From Vicingus sp036171675 (GTDB taxonomy: Bacteria; Bacteroidota; Bacteroidia; Flavobacteriales_E; Vicingaceae), in the NCBI GenBank assembly GCA_036171675.1, contig JAVHRO010000070.1, forward strand, positions 1 to 44,857: a stretch of DNA of 44,857 bases, written 5' to 3'. Under the pieces are notes generated by a model. It had not been told where the DNA came from and ran no database searches. It saw nothing but the letters and a program-made list of their open reading frames with translations. The stretch's first letter is position 1, and each line of letters begins with the position of its first letter. The translations under genes were made by a program, and so were the position numbers. Shown in pieces: positions 17,901-26,388 of this stretch.

Positions 17901-20900
17901 TATTGTCCAACCAACGAAATCAGTTTTTTCACCAATCTAAAAAATGTTGTTGAACCAGGTCAAAAAGCATCGTTTCTTGTAGGATCGGCGGCAAAAAACG
18001 TAAATATCTTTTATGAAATTGAGCACAAAGGAAAAATTATTTCTAAAAATTGGATTAGCGTAAGCGTAAGTCAACAAAAAATTGAAATTCCTGTAATAGA
18101 AGAATATCGTGGAAATTTTGTGGTGCATTTTTCATTTGTAAAACATGGAAGAAATTTTAATTACACCGATATGGTTTATGTGCCTTATACCAATAAACTG
18201 TTGGATGTTAAATTCGAAACATTTAGAAATAAATTGTTGCCCGGTCAAAACGAAGAATGGAAAATAAAAATTACCGATAAAAAAGGCGAAAAAGCTGCTG
18301 CAGAAATGTTGGCTACATTATACGATGCTTCGTTAGACGCGTTTCGTCCCAACTATTTTTCAATGGATATTTTAAAATATTACTATTCAACCATTTATTG
18401 GGAAGGAAATAATGCTTTTTCGTCCGTATCATCTAACATGTTTCCTTCCGATTGGAATAAGTACGTGAGTTTACCTTATCAGCAATACGACCAGTTAAAT
18501 TGGTTCGGGTATTATTTTAATAGAAATTACAATTATAGGTATAAGTCACAAATTCAAAAAGGAGCAATGTTAGATGATGCTGAAACCGTTTTTGAAGAGT
18601 CAAGTGGCGATAAATTTGCTGAAGCTGAAATGAAACAAGCGCCTTCACCCGCAATGAAAATGGACGCAACAGTTGCCACTGGATCAACAGCCACAAAGAA
18701 CAGGTTGGAGGTTGCAAAAAAAGATGGGAATGTAGCTGGAGGGGTTGCCGCTAATGAAAAAGATGAAGATTCAAGGAGCATAGAAGGCAAAGATTTACAA
18801 GATGTAAAAGCACGAAGTAATTTTAATGAAACGGCTTTTTTCTATCCACAATTAACAACCAACGAAAATGGCGAAATCATCATCAATTTTACCATTCCAG
18901 AATCGTTGACCAAATGGAAATTTATGGGTTTGGCTCATACCAAAGATTTGAAGTCGGGAATGCTAACTGAAGAAATCATCACTCAAAAAAAATTAATGGT
19001 TTATCCTAATGCACCACGATTTTTTAGAGAAGGAGATCACATGACTTTTTCAACAAAAATTGTAAATCTATCGGATAAGACTATCGAAAATGGAGGGGCT
19101 AAAATTTCCTTCTTCGATGCGTTAACCATGAAAGATATAACTAGTACTATTTTGAAAAGCAAAGATGTAAATCCATTCAGCGTAGAAAAATCAAAAAGCA
19201 CTATGGTTGAATGGCAAATAGCTATTCCTGAAGGATACTCTGCCATTTCATATAAAGTGGTAGCAAAATCTGGAAATTTCTCTGATGGAGAGGAAAAAGT
19301 TTTGCCTGTTTTAACCAATAGAATGTTGGTTACTGAGAGTTTACCTTTACCCATTCGAGGAAATCAAACGAGAACTTTTACCTTCGAAAAATTGTTAATC
19401 AATAAGTCTTCCACGTTGAAAAATGAAAAACTTACATTAGAATTTACCTCTAATCCTGCGTGGTATGCCATACAAGCATTACCTTATTTAATAGAATATC
19501 CTTACGAATGTGCAGAGCAAACATTTAGCAGATTTTATGCGAATTCTATTGCTTCCCACATTGCAATTTCCAATCCTAAAATTGCTACCGTATTTGAAAG
19601 TTGGAAAAGCACTTCACCGGAGTCATTTTTATCGAATTTAGAAAAAAATCAAGAGCTGAAATCAGCTATTCTTGAAGAAACGCCATGGGTGCTAAACTCG
19701 CAAGATGAAAGTGAACGTAAAAAAAGGGTTGGGTTATTGTTCGACCTAAACAAAATGGCTAATGAGCAACAACGAACACTCAAAAAATTGCAAGAACTGC
19801 AAGTGCCAAATGGCGGTTGGACTTGGTTTAAAGGTATGCCTGAGAGCAGATACATTACTCAATATATTGTTACTGGTTTTGGTAGGTTAAAACATATGGG
19901 CGTTACCAATATAAAATCCGATGCAAAATCATGGAATATGGCAGTGGCGGCACTACAATATTTAGACAACAGAATCAAAGACGATTATGATTATTTAAAA
20001 AAATATAAAGTTGATTTATCAAAAAACAATCTGAGTTCCGATCAAATTATGTACCTATATGCTCGAAGTTATTTTATTGATGAGGTAGAAATAAGTTCGC
20101 GAAATAAAGAGGCGTATGACTATTATTTTAATCAAGCAAAAAAATATTGTTTAACCAATAGCAGGTATATGCAAGGGATGATTGCAGTTGCCATGAATAG
20201 AAGTAAAGAAACCACTACTGCTACCAAAATTGTAGCTTCATTAAAAGAAAATGCGATTAATAATGAAGAATTGGGCATGTACTGGAAAGATAATACGGGT
20301 GGTTATTATTGGTATCAAGCACCAATTGAAACCCAAGCATTATTGATTGAAGTATTTGATGAAGTTACCAATGACCAAAATAGTGTAGAATCGATGAAAG
20401 TGTGGTTGTTAAAACAAAAACAAACGCAAGATTGGAAAACCACTAAAGCAACCACCGATGCTTGTTATGCATTGCTTATGAAAGGTTCAAGTTGGTTGGC
20501 TACCGAAAATAATGTTGATATTGAAGTTGGTAAACAAAAAATTGATCCTAAGAAAATGGAAAATGGAAAAGTTGAAGCAGGAACGGGATATTTTAAAACT
20601 TCATGGAACAAAAATGAAATTACTCCAGAAATGGGAACTGTAAAAATCACTAAAAAGGATGATGGAGTCTCTTGGGGCGCGATGTACTGGCAATATTTTG
20701 AACAGTTAGATAAAATAACCCCTCACGAAACCCCTTTAAAAATTGTTAAAAAAATGTTTTTACAGGAAAATTCAGCCACCGGACCAGTGATTAGACCAAT
20801 AACAGATAAAACAAACTTAAAACCAGGCGATGAATTAAAAGTTAGAATTGAATTACGCGTTGATAGAGATATGGAATATGTGCACATGAAAGATATGCGG

Positions 20901-21152
20901 GCAGCAGGTTTTGAACCTATCAATGTGTTTTCTGGATACCGATATCAGGATGGTCTGGGTTACTTTGAAAGCACTAAGGATGCCTCTACGAACTTCTTTT
21001 TTGATTATTTACCAAAAGGCACTTACGTGTTTGAATATCCATTAAAAGTAAATATGAAAGGCAATTTTTCAAATGGAATTACAACAATCCAATGTATGTA
21101 TGCTCCAGAGTTCACCTCTCATTCGGAAGGAATAAGAATTGTTGTGAAATGA
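14943..21152 (+). CDS. Giant bacterial alpha-2-macroglobulin with thioester motif
   Basis: Alpha-2-macroglobulins trap proteases: cleavage in a bait region exposes an internal thioester that binds the attacker covalently. This 2069-residue protein begins with a signal peptide (MVTKKLFFILSICFMFILSS) without a lipobox cysteine, so periplasmic or surface location by export is inferred. An N-terminal part of about 550 residues is mostly helical and unlike classical MG domains. A typical MG2 signature (FFTDRAIYRPGQTVFFKG) lies near residue 615. A low-complexity Ala/Gly/Lys/Glu stretch at about 1205-1290 fits the bait region, and it is followed by the alpha-2-macroglobulin block ending in LTKWKFMGLAHT. 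The thioester motif CAEQ has Cys1523 in YPYECAEQTF. The C-terminus holds the complement-like helical and receptor-type domains. It is alone between two intergenic gaps, without the pbpC partner seen in enterobacteria. Confidence 0.92.
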   Translation: MVTKKLFFILSICFMFILSSIKIFSYANEHIFKINKQQSLFVYTKGSSFLEEWKLVDSLEQNGLSKSALEEVEKILVKSKEQNNHQQILKALIVKAKFQSYVQEGAFKLTLNEIESEADKSSYPLKPMLHSTIAELYWQFYQNNRWKFYNRTTTVGFVQDDIETWDLTKIIDVTIKHYLLSLKDIDNLKRTPVNTFEDVILKQYDSEKYRPYLYDFLSQRALSFFMNEEPSLTKPVYAFVLNNANYFSSAEEFATLNLENNDSLSLKFYALQTLQGLTKVHLEDNNIDALVDLELQRLQFVKNNSILTNNDSLHLYALEELQKKYINHSASVHVAYEIAQLHFQKGARYNANENSGYKSEIKKAYDVCEKAIGLFPTSFGAKKCAYLINQIQIKALQITAEKVNTPNKPALALLSYKNVSKVYARLVQVNYDDYLNYRNTEKNEDFLKKLKAQKVKNEWEIQMDNDSDYQIHSAEFKIPAQPIGFYVLLVSSNKNFESLNEAVTYTPCWFSNLSYTTRRTENQSTEFFVADRENGNPLKDVVADIFYDKYNYSTLKYERKKLTTKTTNVDGYFIIEPGNDYRNYFVDLKYQKDRLNTDDSYYQYRNYNEPKRSQVRTLFFTDRAIYRPGQTVFFKGLVIDTDGEKNTIKTNHSSTVTFYDANYQKVSDLKVTTNDFGTFSGSFVAPMGGLNGQMNISGANGSIYFSVEEYKRPTFEVEFKPIKGSYKLNQNIKTIGLATTYSGAPLDVADVRYRVLRNASFPYWCYYRWGYNPQSSQMEITNGTTTTKSDGSFEVEFKAIPDESVSQQFEPTYSYTIYADVVDINGETQSATSYVYVSNKALVINVSIPELVNKNAADSFYLSTTNLNGEVEFAKGNIKVWQLKSPNKIFRTKNWNKPDKYLMSKEDYQKDFPQDEYKDENNKYKWEKSIKVFDVNFNTEYQKIVRFGKLPECVSGYYVLEATTTDVFGNEVKEIKYFTLFSDTEKYCPTNEISFFTNLKNVVEPGQKASFLVGSAAKNVNIFYEIEHKGKIISKNWISVSVSQQKIEIPVIEEYRGNFVVHFSFVKHGRNFNYTDMVYVPYTNKLLDVKFETFRNKLLPGQNEEWKIKITDKKGEKAAAEMLATLYDASLDAFRPNYFSMDILKYYYSTIYWEGNNAFSSVSSNMFPSDWNKYVSLPYQQYDQLNWFGYYFNRNYNYRYKSQIQKGAMLDDAETVFEESSGDKFAEAEMKQAPSPAMKMDATVATGSTATKNRLEVAKKDGNVAGGVAANEKDEDSRSIEGKDLQDVKARSNFNETAFFYPQLTTNENGEIIINFTIPESLTKWKFMGLAHTKDLKSGMLTEEIITQKKLMVYPNAPRFFREGDHMTFSTKIVNLSDKTIENGGAKISFFDALTMKDITSTILKSKDVNPFSVEKSKSTMVEWQIAIPEGYSAISYKVVAKSGNFSDGEEKVLPVLTNRMLVTESLPLPIRGNQTRTFTFEKLLINKSSTLKNEKLTLEFTSNPAWYAIQALPYLIEYPYECAEQTFSRFYANSIASHIAISNPKIATVFESWKSTSPESFLSNLEKNQELKSAILEETPWVLNSQDESERKKRVGLLFDLNKMANEQQRTLKKLQELQVPNGGWTWFKGMPESRYITQYIVTGFGRLKHMGVTNIKSDAKSWNMAVAALQYLDNRIKDDYDYLKKYKVDLSKNNLSSDQIMYLYARSYFIDEVEISSRNKEAYDYYFNQAKKYCLTNSRYMQGMIAVAMNRSKETTTATKIVASLKENAINNEELGMYWKDNTGGYYWYQAPIETQALLIEVFDEVTNDQNSVESMKVWLLKQKQTQDWKTTKATTDACYALLMKGSSWLATENNVDIEVGKQKIDPKKMENGKVEAGTGYFKTSWNKNEITPEMGTVKITKKDDGVSWGAMYWQYFEQLDKITPHETPLKIVKKMFLQENSATGPVIRPITDKTNLKPGDELKVRIELRVDRDMEYVHMKDMRAAGFEPINVFSGYRYQDGLGYFESTKDASTNFFFDYLPKGTYVFEYPLKVNMKGNFSNGITTIQCMYAPEFTSHSEGIRIVVK

Positions 21153-21230
21153 TAGATATGAACTGTTAAAGCGTAGGTAAAATGTAATTTGAATGGTTGT
21201 TGAGTGAAATAGAATTTGTTTCAAAATTTT

Positions 21231-21263
21231 ATTGCATGGTTACTGTTTTTTAATTTATATTTG
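21231..21263 (+). promoter_or_regulatory. Bacteroidota-type promoter of the small lipoprotein gene
   Basis: ATTG at 21231-21234 and a perfect TATATTTG at 21256-21263 are separated by 21 bases. The expected transcript start lies about 15 bases before the ATG at 21282. This supports the ATG at 21282 over an in-frame TTG at 21216, which lies upstream of the promoter. Confidence 0.6.
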
Positions 21264-21281
21264 TTTTTTTATTTAAACTTT

Positions 21282-21821
21282 ATGAAATCAATAAAATATC
21301 TTGCAATAATTTTCACCGTACTAATACTTTCTTCATGTGGAGGAAATACGGATGAAGCTAACACAGAAAATTTGCCAGCCGAATTAAAAGGTTATGAGGC
21401 ATTAGATTTAACTCCTTGGGGTTTTCAAATGTCAATTATGGTTCCAAATGCTGAAGATAATGGAGAACCAGTAGTTAATTTAACAGAAAGAGGTGCTTTA
21501 GAAATTTCAGTTGGTCAAGCCTTTGGGATAGAAATAATGTATGGTGAAGGTGATATTGAATTGTTGAAAATGGATTTGAAAGAAGATTTGGTATTTACCT
21601 CAAAAATTATAAAAGAAGATTCTACTTCTCTTATTTATTCTCAAGACATTCCAGATTCAGGTATTAAAACACAAAACCACTTTTTTTATAAAGCACTTGT
21701 TGGTACTGACATCTATGAGGTTAGAGATTTAATTGATGGAAGTTTTGCTGAACCTATGATTGAAAGTATGCTCTCTGCATCAAAAACATTAAAAGGGTTG
21801 CCTGCAAAAACTAACGCTTAA
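21282..21821 (+). CDS. Small lipoprotein of unknown function
   Basis: The protein of 179 residues begins MKSIKYLAIIFTVLILSSCGG, a clear lipoprotein signal with lipobox LSSC and the lipid-bearing Cys19. It is followed by an acidic Asn/Thr/Glu spacer. The remaining ~150 residues look like a compact soluble domain (WGFQMSIMVPNAEDNGEP, ALEISVGQAFGIEIMYGEG, the last strands ending in EVRDLIDGSFAEPMIESML). I do not recognise a family. The start was chosen because the signal peptide begins here and a promoter lies just upstream; the longer TTG-started frame would add 22 aromatic residues in front of the signal. It is followed after 56 bp by another small lipoprotein gene. Confidence 0.8.
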   Translation: MKSIKYLAIIFTVLILSSCGGNTDEANTENLPAELKGYEALDLTPWGFQMSIMVPNAEDNGEPVVNLTERGALEISVGQAFGIEIMYGEGDIELLKMDLKEDLVFTSKIIKEDSTSLIYSQDIPDSGIKTQNHFFYKALVGTDIYEVRDLIDGSFAEPMIESMLSASKTLKGLPAKTNA

Positions 21822-21877
21822 ATTATCGTTCTAATCAGTTTTCGAAAAGGGTTTGTGTATTCTATTCAGCTTGTTAA

Positions 21878-22216
21878 ATGTCGGTTAAACACCTTTTTGT
21901 TGTAATTATTATCTTGTTTTCTTGTAGAAACAACGAGCAAGAAATTGTTCCTAAGTTGCCTAAGGCAGTTATGGTTGATATTATTGCTGAAATGGAACTT
22001 GCTCAATCCATTTATAAGTTTCAAGATATTGATAAAAAAATTGCGGTAGATTCTGTTATTGAAAAAATCTATATAAGCCACCATACCTCCAAAAATGAGT
22101 TTGATGAGAGTTTAAAGCAATATGCTCAAATTCCTAATGAATTGGATGAAATCTATAATCAAGTTATCAATAAACTCAACATGAAACAAGTAGAATTGCA
22201 ACAACAAATGAAATAA
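21878..22216 (+). CDS. DUF4296-family lipoprotein
   Basis: The 112-residue product has a short lipoprotein signal MSVKHLFVVIIILFSC with Cys16 as the lipidated residue. The mature part is a helical domain with MVDIIAEMELAQSIYKF, VDSVIEKIYISHHTSKNEFDESLKQYAQIPNELDEIYNQVINKL. The pattern of DSV...IY...HH-x-T-x-x-x-F-x-x-SL-x-x-Y matches the Bacteroidota-restricted DUF4296 family as I remember it. Function unknown. It is probably in one transcript with the preceding lipoprotein gene. A 127 bp AT-rich gap follows in which I see only a weak 4-bp hairpin. Confidence 0.75.
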   Translation: MSVKHLFVVIIILFSCRNNEQEIVPKLPKAVMVDIIAEMELAQSIYKFQDIDKKIAVDSVIEKIYISHHTSKNEFDESLKQYAQIPNELDEIYNQVINKLNMKQVELQQQMK

Positions 22217-22343
22217 AAAAAATAGGAATTAGTCTCTTCTGTAATAAATATAGCAATCGCTGTTTTAATCATAGTTCAAACTCGAACAATTTGCTAATGT
22301 TGACTCAAAATGGGTAAATGTTCGTTTTTTTAGCTAATAGAAA

Positions 22344-23492
22344 TTACTGCTCTAAAGCAAAATCAATATAAGTATAAAGGTCTGAAGGGTTGTTATTCAA
22401 AAATTCTTTTGAGCGTTCGTTACCTAAACGCACTGCGACAATATTTTTTTCTGGAATTACAATAGTGTATTGTCCTTTAATTCCTCTAAAAAAGAAAATA
22501 TCTAAATCTTTGTAATAAGTAGTCCATACATGATAACCGTAGTAATCAACAAAATTATTATTACTATCCTTTAAATAATATGCAGAACAGGTGCTTTCGT
22601 TGATGTAATTTTCTGATAAAATCCGTTGCTTATTCCAAAGTCCTTTATGCAGATAAAGTTCGCCGATTCTGGCAAAATCACGTGCATTGGAGTAAAAACA
22701 ACAATAAGCTTTTTCTTTGCCATTTTTATGGTCGAGGTTCCATAAAGCGGGATTTTCTGCCCCTAAGGGTTTCCAAACTTTTTCACTCATGTATGCTGAA
22801 ACACTTTTTCCCGTTACTTTTTCTAAAATAAATGATAAAATAATGGTGTTTCCACCCAAGTACCTAAAAATTTTACCTGGTGTTTCTGTAACTGTGTATT
22901 CCTCGTTTAATTTCTCAATGTCTTTTCCATAATAGGCTTTTGCCATGTGGCCGAATGGACTGGTATAACTTTCATCGAAGTTGATGCCAGAACTCATTGT
23001 TAATAAATGTTTTATGGTTAACTCAGGATGATCTTTGTATTGTGGCAAGTAATTGGCAACAGGGTCTTCTATGCTGTTTATTTTTCCTTCGTCTAATGCA
23101 ATTCCAATTAACATTCCGATATAACTTTTCGCCATCGAAAAGGAGTTGGTTAGTGAGTTTTTATTGTATTTGTCCCAATACTCTTCATAAACTATGGAAT
23201 CGTTTTTAATAACTAATAATGCTGCTGGTTTAAATTTTTCAATTTCCTTGTGCAAGGCATTGTCATTTTTTTTGTTGTAATTTTTACTAATTAACCATGG
23301 CTGAGGTTCTCCAGTTTCAACTGTTCTACTTTCAAAAATATCATATTCATCAATGCTTGGACCCGATTTACCTACCAAGTATGTTGTAGCAACTGCTTTA
23401 AACAAATGGTTATTTCCAGTTAAAAAAGCTAATAATGAGGCCAATGCTAAAAAAAGAACTAAGCCAATAAGTATTTTTTTTAAGATTTTCAT
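22344..23492 (-). CDS. Serine hydrolase of the beta-lactamase/class C fold
   Basis: The protein of 382 residues has an N-terminal hydrophobic anchor or signal (residues 5-25, KKILIGLVLFLALASLLAFL). It then shows the penicillin-binding-protein/beta-lactamase fold: the active-site SxxK as S119-M-A-K122 in NSFSMAKSYIGML, the HLLTMSSGINFDESY block, a YSN triad element in CCFYSNARDFARIGELYL, and a C-terminal strand FFFRGIKGQYTIVIPEKNIVAVRLG in place of the KTG box. Members of this group include esterases, D-amino-acid peptidases and carboxypeptidases, and the substrate here cannot be read from sequence. The domain is on the periplasmic side by inference. Minus strand, 107 bp after lipB. Confidence 0.88.
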   Translation of the reverse strand: MKILKKILIGLVLFLALASLLAFLTGNNHLFKAVATTYLVGKSGPSIDEYDIFESRTVETGEPQPWLISKNYNKKNDNALHKEIEKFKPAALLVIKNDSIVYEEYWDKYNKNSLTNSFSMAKSYIGMLIGIALDEGKINSIEDPVANYLPQYKDHPELTIKHLLTMSSGINFDESYTSPFGHMAKAYYGKDIEKLNEEYTVTETPGKIFRYLGGNTIILSFILEKVTGKSVSAYMSEKVWKPLGAENPALWNLDHKNGKEKAYCCFYSNARDFARIGELYLHKGLWNKQRILSENYINESTCSAYYLKDSNNNFVDYYGYHVWTTYYKDLDIFFFRGIKGQYTIVIPEKNIVAVRLGNERSKEFLNNNPSDLYTYIDFALEQ

Positions 23493-23598
23493 AGGTTATA
23501 GTTTATAAAGTTAAAAGTTCCTAAAGTAGAAAGTTAATCATGCTTTCCATCCTAACTTATCAAAAAAGAGCACATTATATTTTCAAATATACTCATTT

Positions 23599-24309
23599 TC
23601 AAATTTTCAAATCGACAAATTCTGCGTCAAATAAATCGCAAAAATGTATTTTTAATTTTTCTTTAACCTCTTCTATGTCAACTTCTTGATTTAGTTCTTT
23701 TTGCAATGAGGTAACTTGTTTATCTTTTATACCACAAGGAATAATGTTGTTGAAATAATCTAAATTGGCATTGATATTAAATGCAAAACCATGCATGGTA
23801 ACCCAACGGCTACAACGAACACCCATGGCACAAATTTTACGGGCTTTTAATGGGCTTTCGGCATCTAACCATACGCCTGTGTACCCGGCATATCGTCCAG
23901 CTTTTACCCCATATTCGGCCAATGTTAGTATCACCATTTCTTCTAAATAGCGTAGGTATTTATGAATATCGGTGAAAAAATAATCTAAGTCTAGGATAGG
24001 ATATCCAACAATTTGACCTGGACCGTGATAGGTGATGTCGCCACCTCTATTTATTTTGTAATAGGTTGCTCCTTTTTGTTTGAGTATGGTTTCAGACAAT
24101 AAAAGGTGCGATTCATCACCGCTTTTGCCCAAGGTGTAAACGTGTGGATGTTCGCAAAAAATCAAGTAATTTTTGGTTGGAGTTACTGTTTTCTCAGCTC
24201 GTCGATTTTCAATTTTAGCATCAACATTGGCTTTAAAGACTTTTTCTTGATAGTCCCATGCTTCTTTGTAATCGATAAGTCCTAAATCTTGAAAAAGTAT
24301 TTTTCGCAT
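23599..24309 (-). CDS. lipB: Octanoyl-[acyl-carrier-protein]:protein octanoyltransferase LipB
   Basis: LipB moves octanoate from acyl carrier protein to lysines of lipoyl domains, the first step of lipoate assembly. Family motifs are INRGGDITYHGPGQIVGYPILDL (residues 87-108), the GVWLD segment, the catalytic Lys158 in ARKICAMGVRCSRWVTMHG, and the catalytic Cys192 in IIPCGI. At 236 residues it is normal. The start is the ATG at 24309 (MRKILFQDLG); a longer frame begins inside the upstream gene and is rejected. The ATG lies one base after the stop of the sugar-phosphate isomerase gene, which indicates tight cotranscription. GcvH at 13286 is one likely acceptor. Confidence 0.95.
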   Translation of the reverse strand: MRKILFQDLGLIDYKEAWDYQEKVFKANVDAKIENRRAEKTVTPTKNYLIFCEHPHVYTLGKSGDESHLLLSETILKQKGATYYKINRGGDITYHGPGQIVGYPILDLDYFFTDIHKYLRYLEEMVILTLAEYGVKAGRYAGYTGVWLDAESPLKARKICAMGVRCSRWVTMHGFAFNINANLDYFNNIIPCGIKDKQVTSLQKELNQEVDIEEVKEKLKIHFCDLFDAEFVDLKI

Positions 24310-24310
24310 A

Positions 24311-25294
24311 TTATATTTTCGACAATTCGTTTTTGAGGTTGGTAATAACATCCACCTCAGTAACATCAATACCTTTTTTTTCTGCTAAGAAATATGAAAT
24401 CCAATCGCCTAAATGAATTAAATATAACGATTGTTCTAATCGTGTTGATCCTTTTGAGTAGGCTTCAATGATTGTTGAAGTGTATTTTTCTATTACTGTT
24501 TTATTAATCTCCATTCTTTTTTGTGTACGGAAATAATCGTTGTGATTTCTAAAAATTATTACGGCTAATTCATCATTTTTTTTTGTCCAGCCGACTAATT
24601 CGTTGTGGTTCATTTCTGGAATAACATTGTGCCAACACAACATTTTTGCATTTTCATTAATTTGTTGACGAAATCGAACGCTAACACCTTCAAACCAAGC
24701 ATCAGCATATATAATAGGTATTTTATTATAAAGTTTTTCGGTAATTTTTTTTGCTTCTGTTATTATGTTTTGCTCCTCAGCATTGAGGTGGGTAATACTT
24801 TTCGCAAAATCGTCGAAATAAGTTGAAGAAATTGCGTCGTAGTGACTCAACAACTTAAATAGTGTGGGGAGGGATAAACCAAAAGCTGCTCTTGGTGGGT
24901 GTCCACTAGGAATTTTTATTAGGTTGTAATTTTTTGCTTTAGCAATTTCTTCTAATTTTCCAGCAGAAGTAACACATGCAATTTCAGCTCCTTGAGCTTC
25001 AGCTTGTGCCAACATTTCTAATGTTTCTTCGGTATTTCCAGAGTATGAACTGCAAATTACCAAGGTATTGTTATTTACAAAAGCTGGAATTTTATAATCT
25101 TTATTTATAGTAATTGGTGCAGTTGCATTATTAGCTACTATTTGTGAAACTACTGTTCCTCCAATACCTGAACCGCCTAATCCACAAATTAAAACTGAAT
25201 TAATAGGTTTGTCTGTTCTAGATAAATTCGTATTATTACAAATTTCAATAGAGTGTGCTAAATGTTTAGTAAAATCTTCAATTAATCCTTTCAT
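24311..25294 (-). CDS. Bifunctional phosphoglucose/phosphomannose isomerase
   Basis: The enzyme interconverts glucose-6-P or mannose-6-P with fructose-6-P. A SIS domain opens with CGLGGSGIGGTVVSQIV and holds the sugar-phosphate serine site SSYSGNTEETLEML. It is followed by SGHPPRAAFGLSLPTLFKLL and the C-terminal family domain (bact-PGI_C) with WHNVIPEMNHNELVGW and LIHLGDWISYFLAEKKGIDVTEVDVI, in which the conserved histidine and glutamate of the active site are present. The length of 327 residues fits this dual-specificity archaeal/bacterial type, not classical Pgi. ATG start at 25294. The gene leads a minus-strand unit with lipB. Confidence 0.92.
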   Translation of the reverse strand: MKGLIEDFTKHLAHSIEICNNTNLSRTDKPINSVLICGLGGSGIGGTVVSQIVANNATAPITINKDYKIPAFVNNNTLVICSSYSGNTEETLEMLAQAEAQGAEIACVTSAGKLEEIAKAKNYNLIKIPSGHPPRAAFGLSLPTLFKLLSHYDAISSTYFDDFAKSITHLNAEEQNIITEAKKITEKLYNKIPIIYADAWFEGVSVRFRQQINENAKMLCWHNVIPEMNHNELVGWTKKNDELAVIIFRNHNDYFRTQKRMEINKTVIEKYTSTIIEAYSKGSTRLEQSLYLIHLGDWISYFLAEKKGIDVTEVDVITNLKNELSKI

Positions 25295-25367
25295 GGGTTT
25301 TTATTATCTTTTAGTCAGACCGTAAAAGTAATAAAAACTAGTATTATAGTCAATTGGTTTATATCAC

Positions 25368-25375
25368 TATATTTG
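25368..25375 (+). promoter_or_regulatory. -7 box TATATTTG directly before the GT9 gene
   Basis: A perfect TAnnTTTG lies 8 bases before the ATG at 25384. No convincing TTTG -33 box is visible at the expected distance. If used, the leader would be only about five bases. Confidence 0.35.
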
Positions 25376-25383
25376 CTTTGTCA

Positions 25384-26388
25384 ATGTCAGTTAAGGTTAA
25401 AATACTTATTATACGGTTTAGTTCAATAGGCGATATTGTACTTACAACTCCTGTTATTCGTTGTTTGCAACAGCAGTTAGAAGGTAATGTTGAGCTTCAT
25501 TATTTAACCAAAAATCAATACAAAGGTATTTTATGTTCCAACCCACGAATTACAAAAGTTTATGGAATTGAAAAATCTACCAATAAAATAATTAATGAAT
25601 TAAAAAATGAGCATTACGATTTTATAATTGATTTACACAAAAATCTACGTTCGAAACGAGTTATTCAAAAATTAAAAGTCATTGCTTTTGATTTCGATAA
25701 GTTGAATTATCAAAAGTGGGTAATGACTGCTTTTAAAATAAATATACTGCCTAAGATTCATATCGTAGAACGATATTTAAATGCTGTTAAAGCATTAGGT
25801 GTTGAAAACGACGGGATGGGCTTGGAATATAATATTCCAGAAATTGATGAAGTGGTATTAAGTGCTTTACCTGATACACATCAATTTGGTTATGTGAGTT
25901 TTGCAATAGGTGCTCAACATCCTACCAAACGATTGCCTTTAGAAAAAATGTGTGATATTTTAAAACAATTGAATTTGCCCGTGGTTTTATTAGGGGGAAA
26001 AGATGATATTGAATCGTCGAATTTCATTAAAAACTCTGTTGGCGATAAGGTATTTGTCGGATGTGGAAAATATAATTTAAACCAATCGGCATCAATTGTT
26101 AAGCATAGCAACGTGTTACTCACTCACGACACTGGTTTAATGCATATCGGAGCAGCACTAGGAGTTAATATCGTTTCGGTTTGGGGAAATACCATTCCTG
26201 AATTTGGAATGTATCCTTATTATCCAAAAAATCCCGAAAAGTTTGTAATTTTTGAAAATAAGGAATTGAGTTGTCGTCCTTGTTCAAAAATTGGTTACGA
26301 TAAGTGTCCGAAAAGACATTTTAACTGCATGGAACAGTTAAATAATAATAATGTTGTAAATGCTGTTTTGGAATTTTACCACCGTTAA
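25384..26388 (+). CDS. Glycosyltransferase family 9 (heptosyltransferase-like)
   Basis: GT9 enzymes add heptose or related sugars from ADP- or nucleotide-sugars to the lipopolysaccharide core at the inner membrane's cytoplasmic face. Visible are the N-terminal ILIIRFSSIGDIVLTTPVIRCLQQQ, PTKRLPLEKMCDIL, VVLLGGKDD, LLTHDTGLMHIGAALGVNIVSVWG and the C-terminal cysteine-rich SCRPCSKIGYDKCPKRHFNCM common in Bacteroidota members. At 334 residues it has the normal length. The start is the ATG at 25384 (MSVKVKIL); an in-frame TTG at 25354 lies upstream of the -7 box and is not used. Its stop overlaps the stop of the convergent esterase gene by four bases (TTAA). Confidence 0.9.
   Translation: MSVKVKILIIRFSSIGDIVLTTPVIRCLQQQLEGNVELHYLTKNQYKGILCSNPRITKVYGIEKSTNKIINELKNEHYDFIIDLHKNLRSKRVIQKLKVIAFDFDKLNYQKWVMTAFKINILPKIHIVERYLNAVKALGVENDGMGLEYNIPEIDEVVLSALPDTHQFGYVSFAIGAQHPTKRLPLEKMCDILKQLNLPVVLLGGKDDIESSNFIKNSVGDKVFVGCGKYNLNQSASIVKHSNVLLTHDTGLMHIGAALGVNIVSVWGNTIPEFGMYPYYPKNPEKFVIFENKELSCRPCSKIGYDKCPKRHFNCMEQLNNNNVVNAVLEFYHR

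Noticed and set aside
21216..21281. N-terminal TTG-started extension of the lipoprotein gene
   Set aside because: It would put 22 aromatic residues in front of a perfect lipoprotein signal, and the promoter at 21231-21263 lies inside it.
22217..22343. Hairpin between DUF4296 and serine hydrolase genes
   Set aside because: GTTC/GAAC is only 4 bp with no T run; too weak for a terminator.
23584..23591. Minus-strand TATATTTG as promoter of the serine hydrolase
   Set aside because: The candidate -33 boxes are at unsuitable spacing (16 or 24 bases) and the leader would be about 85 bases; not strong enough to list.
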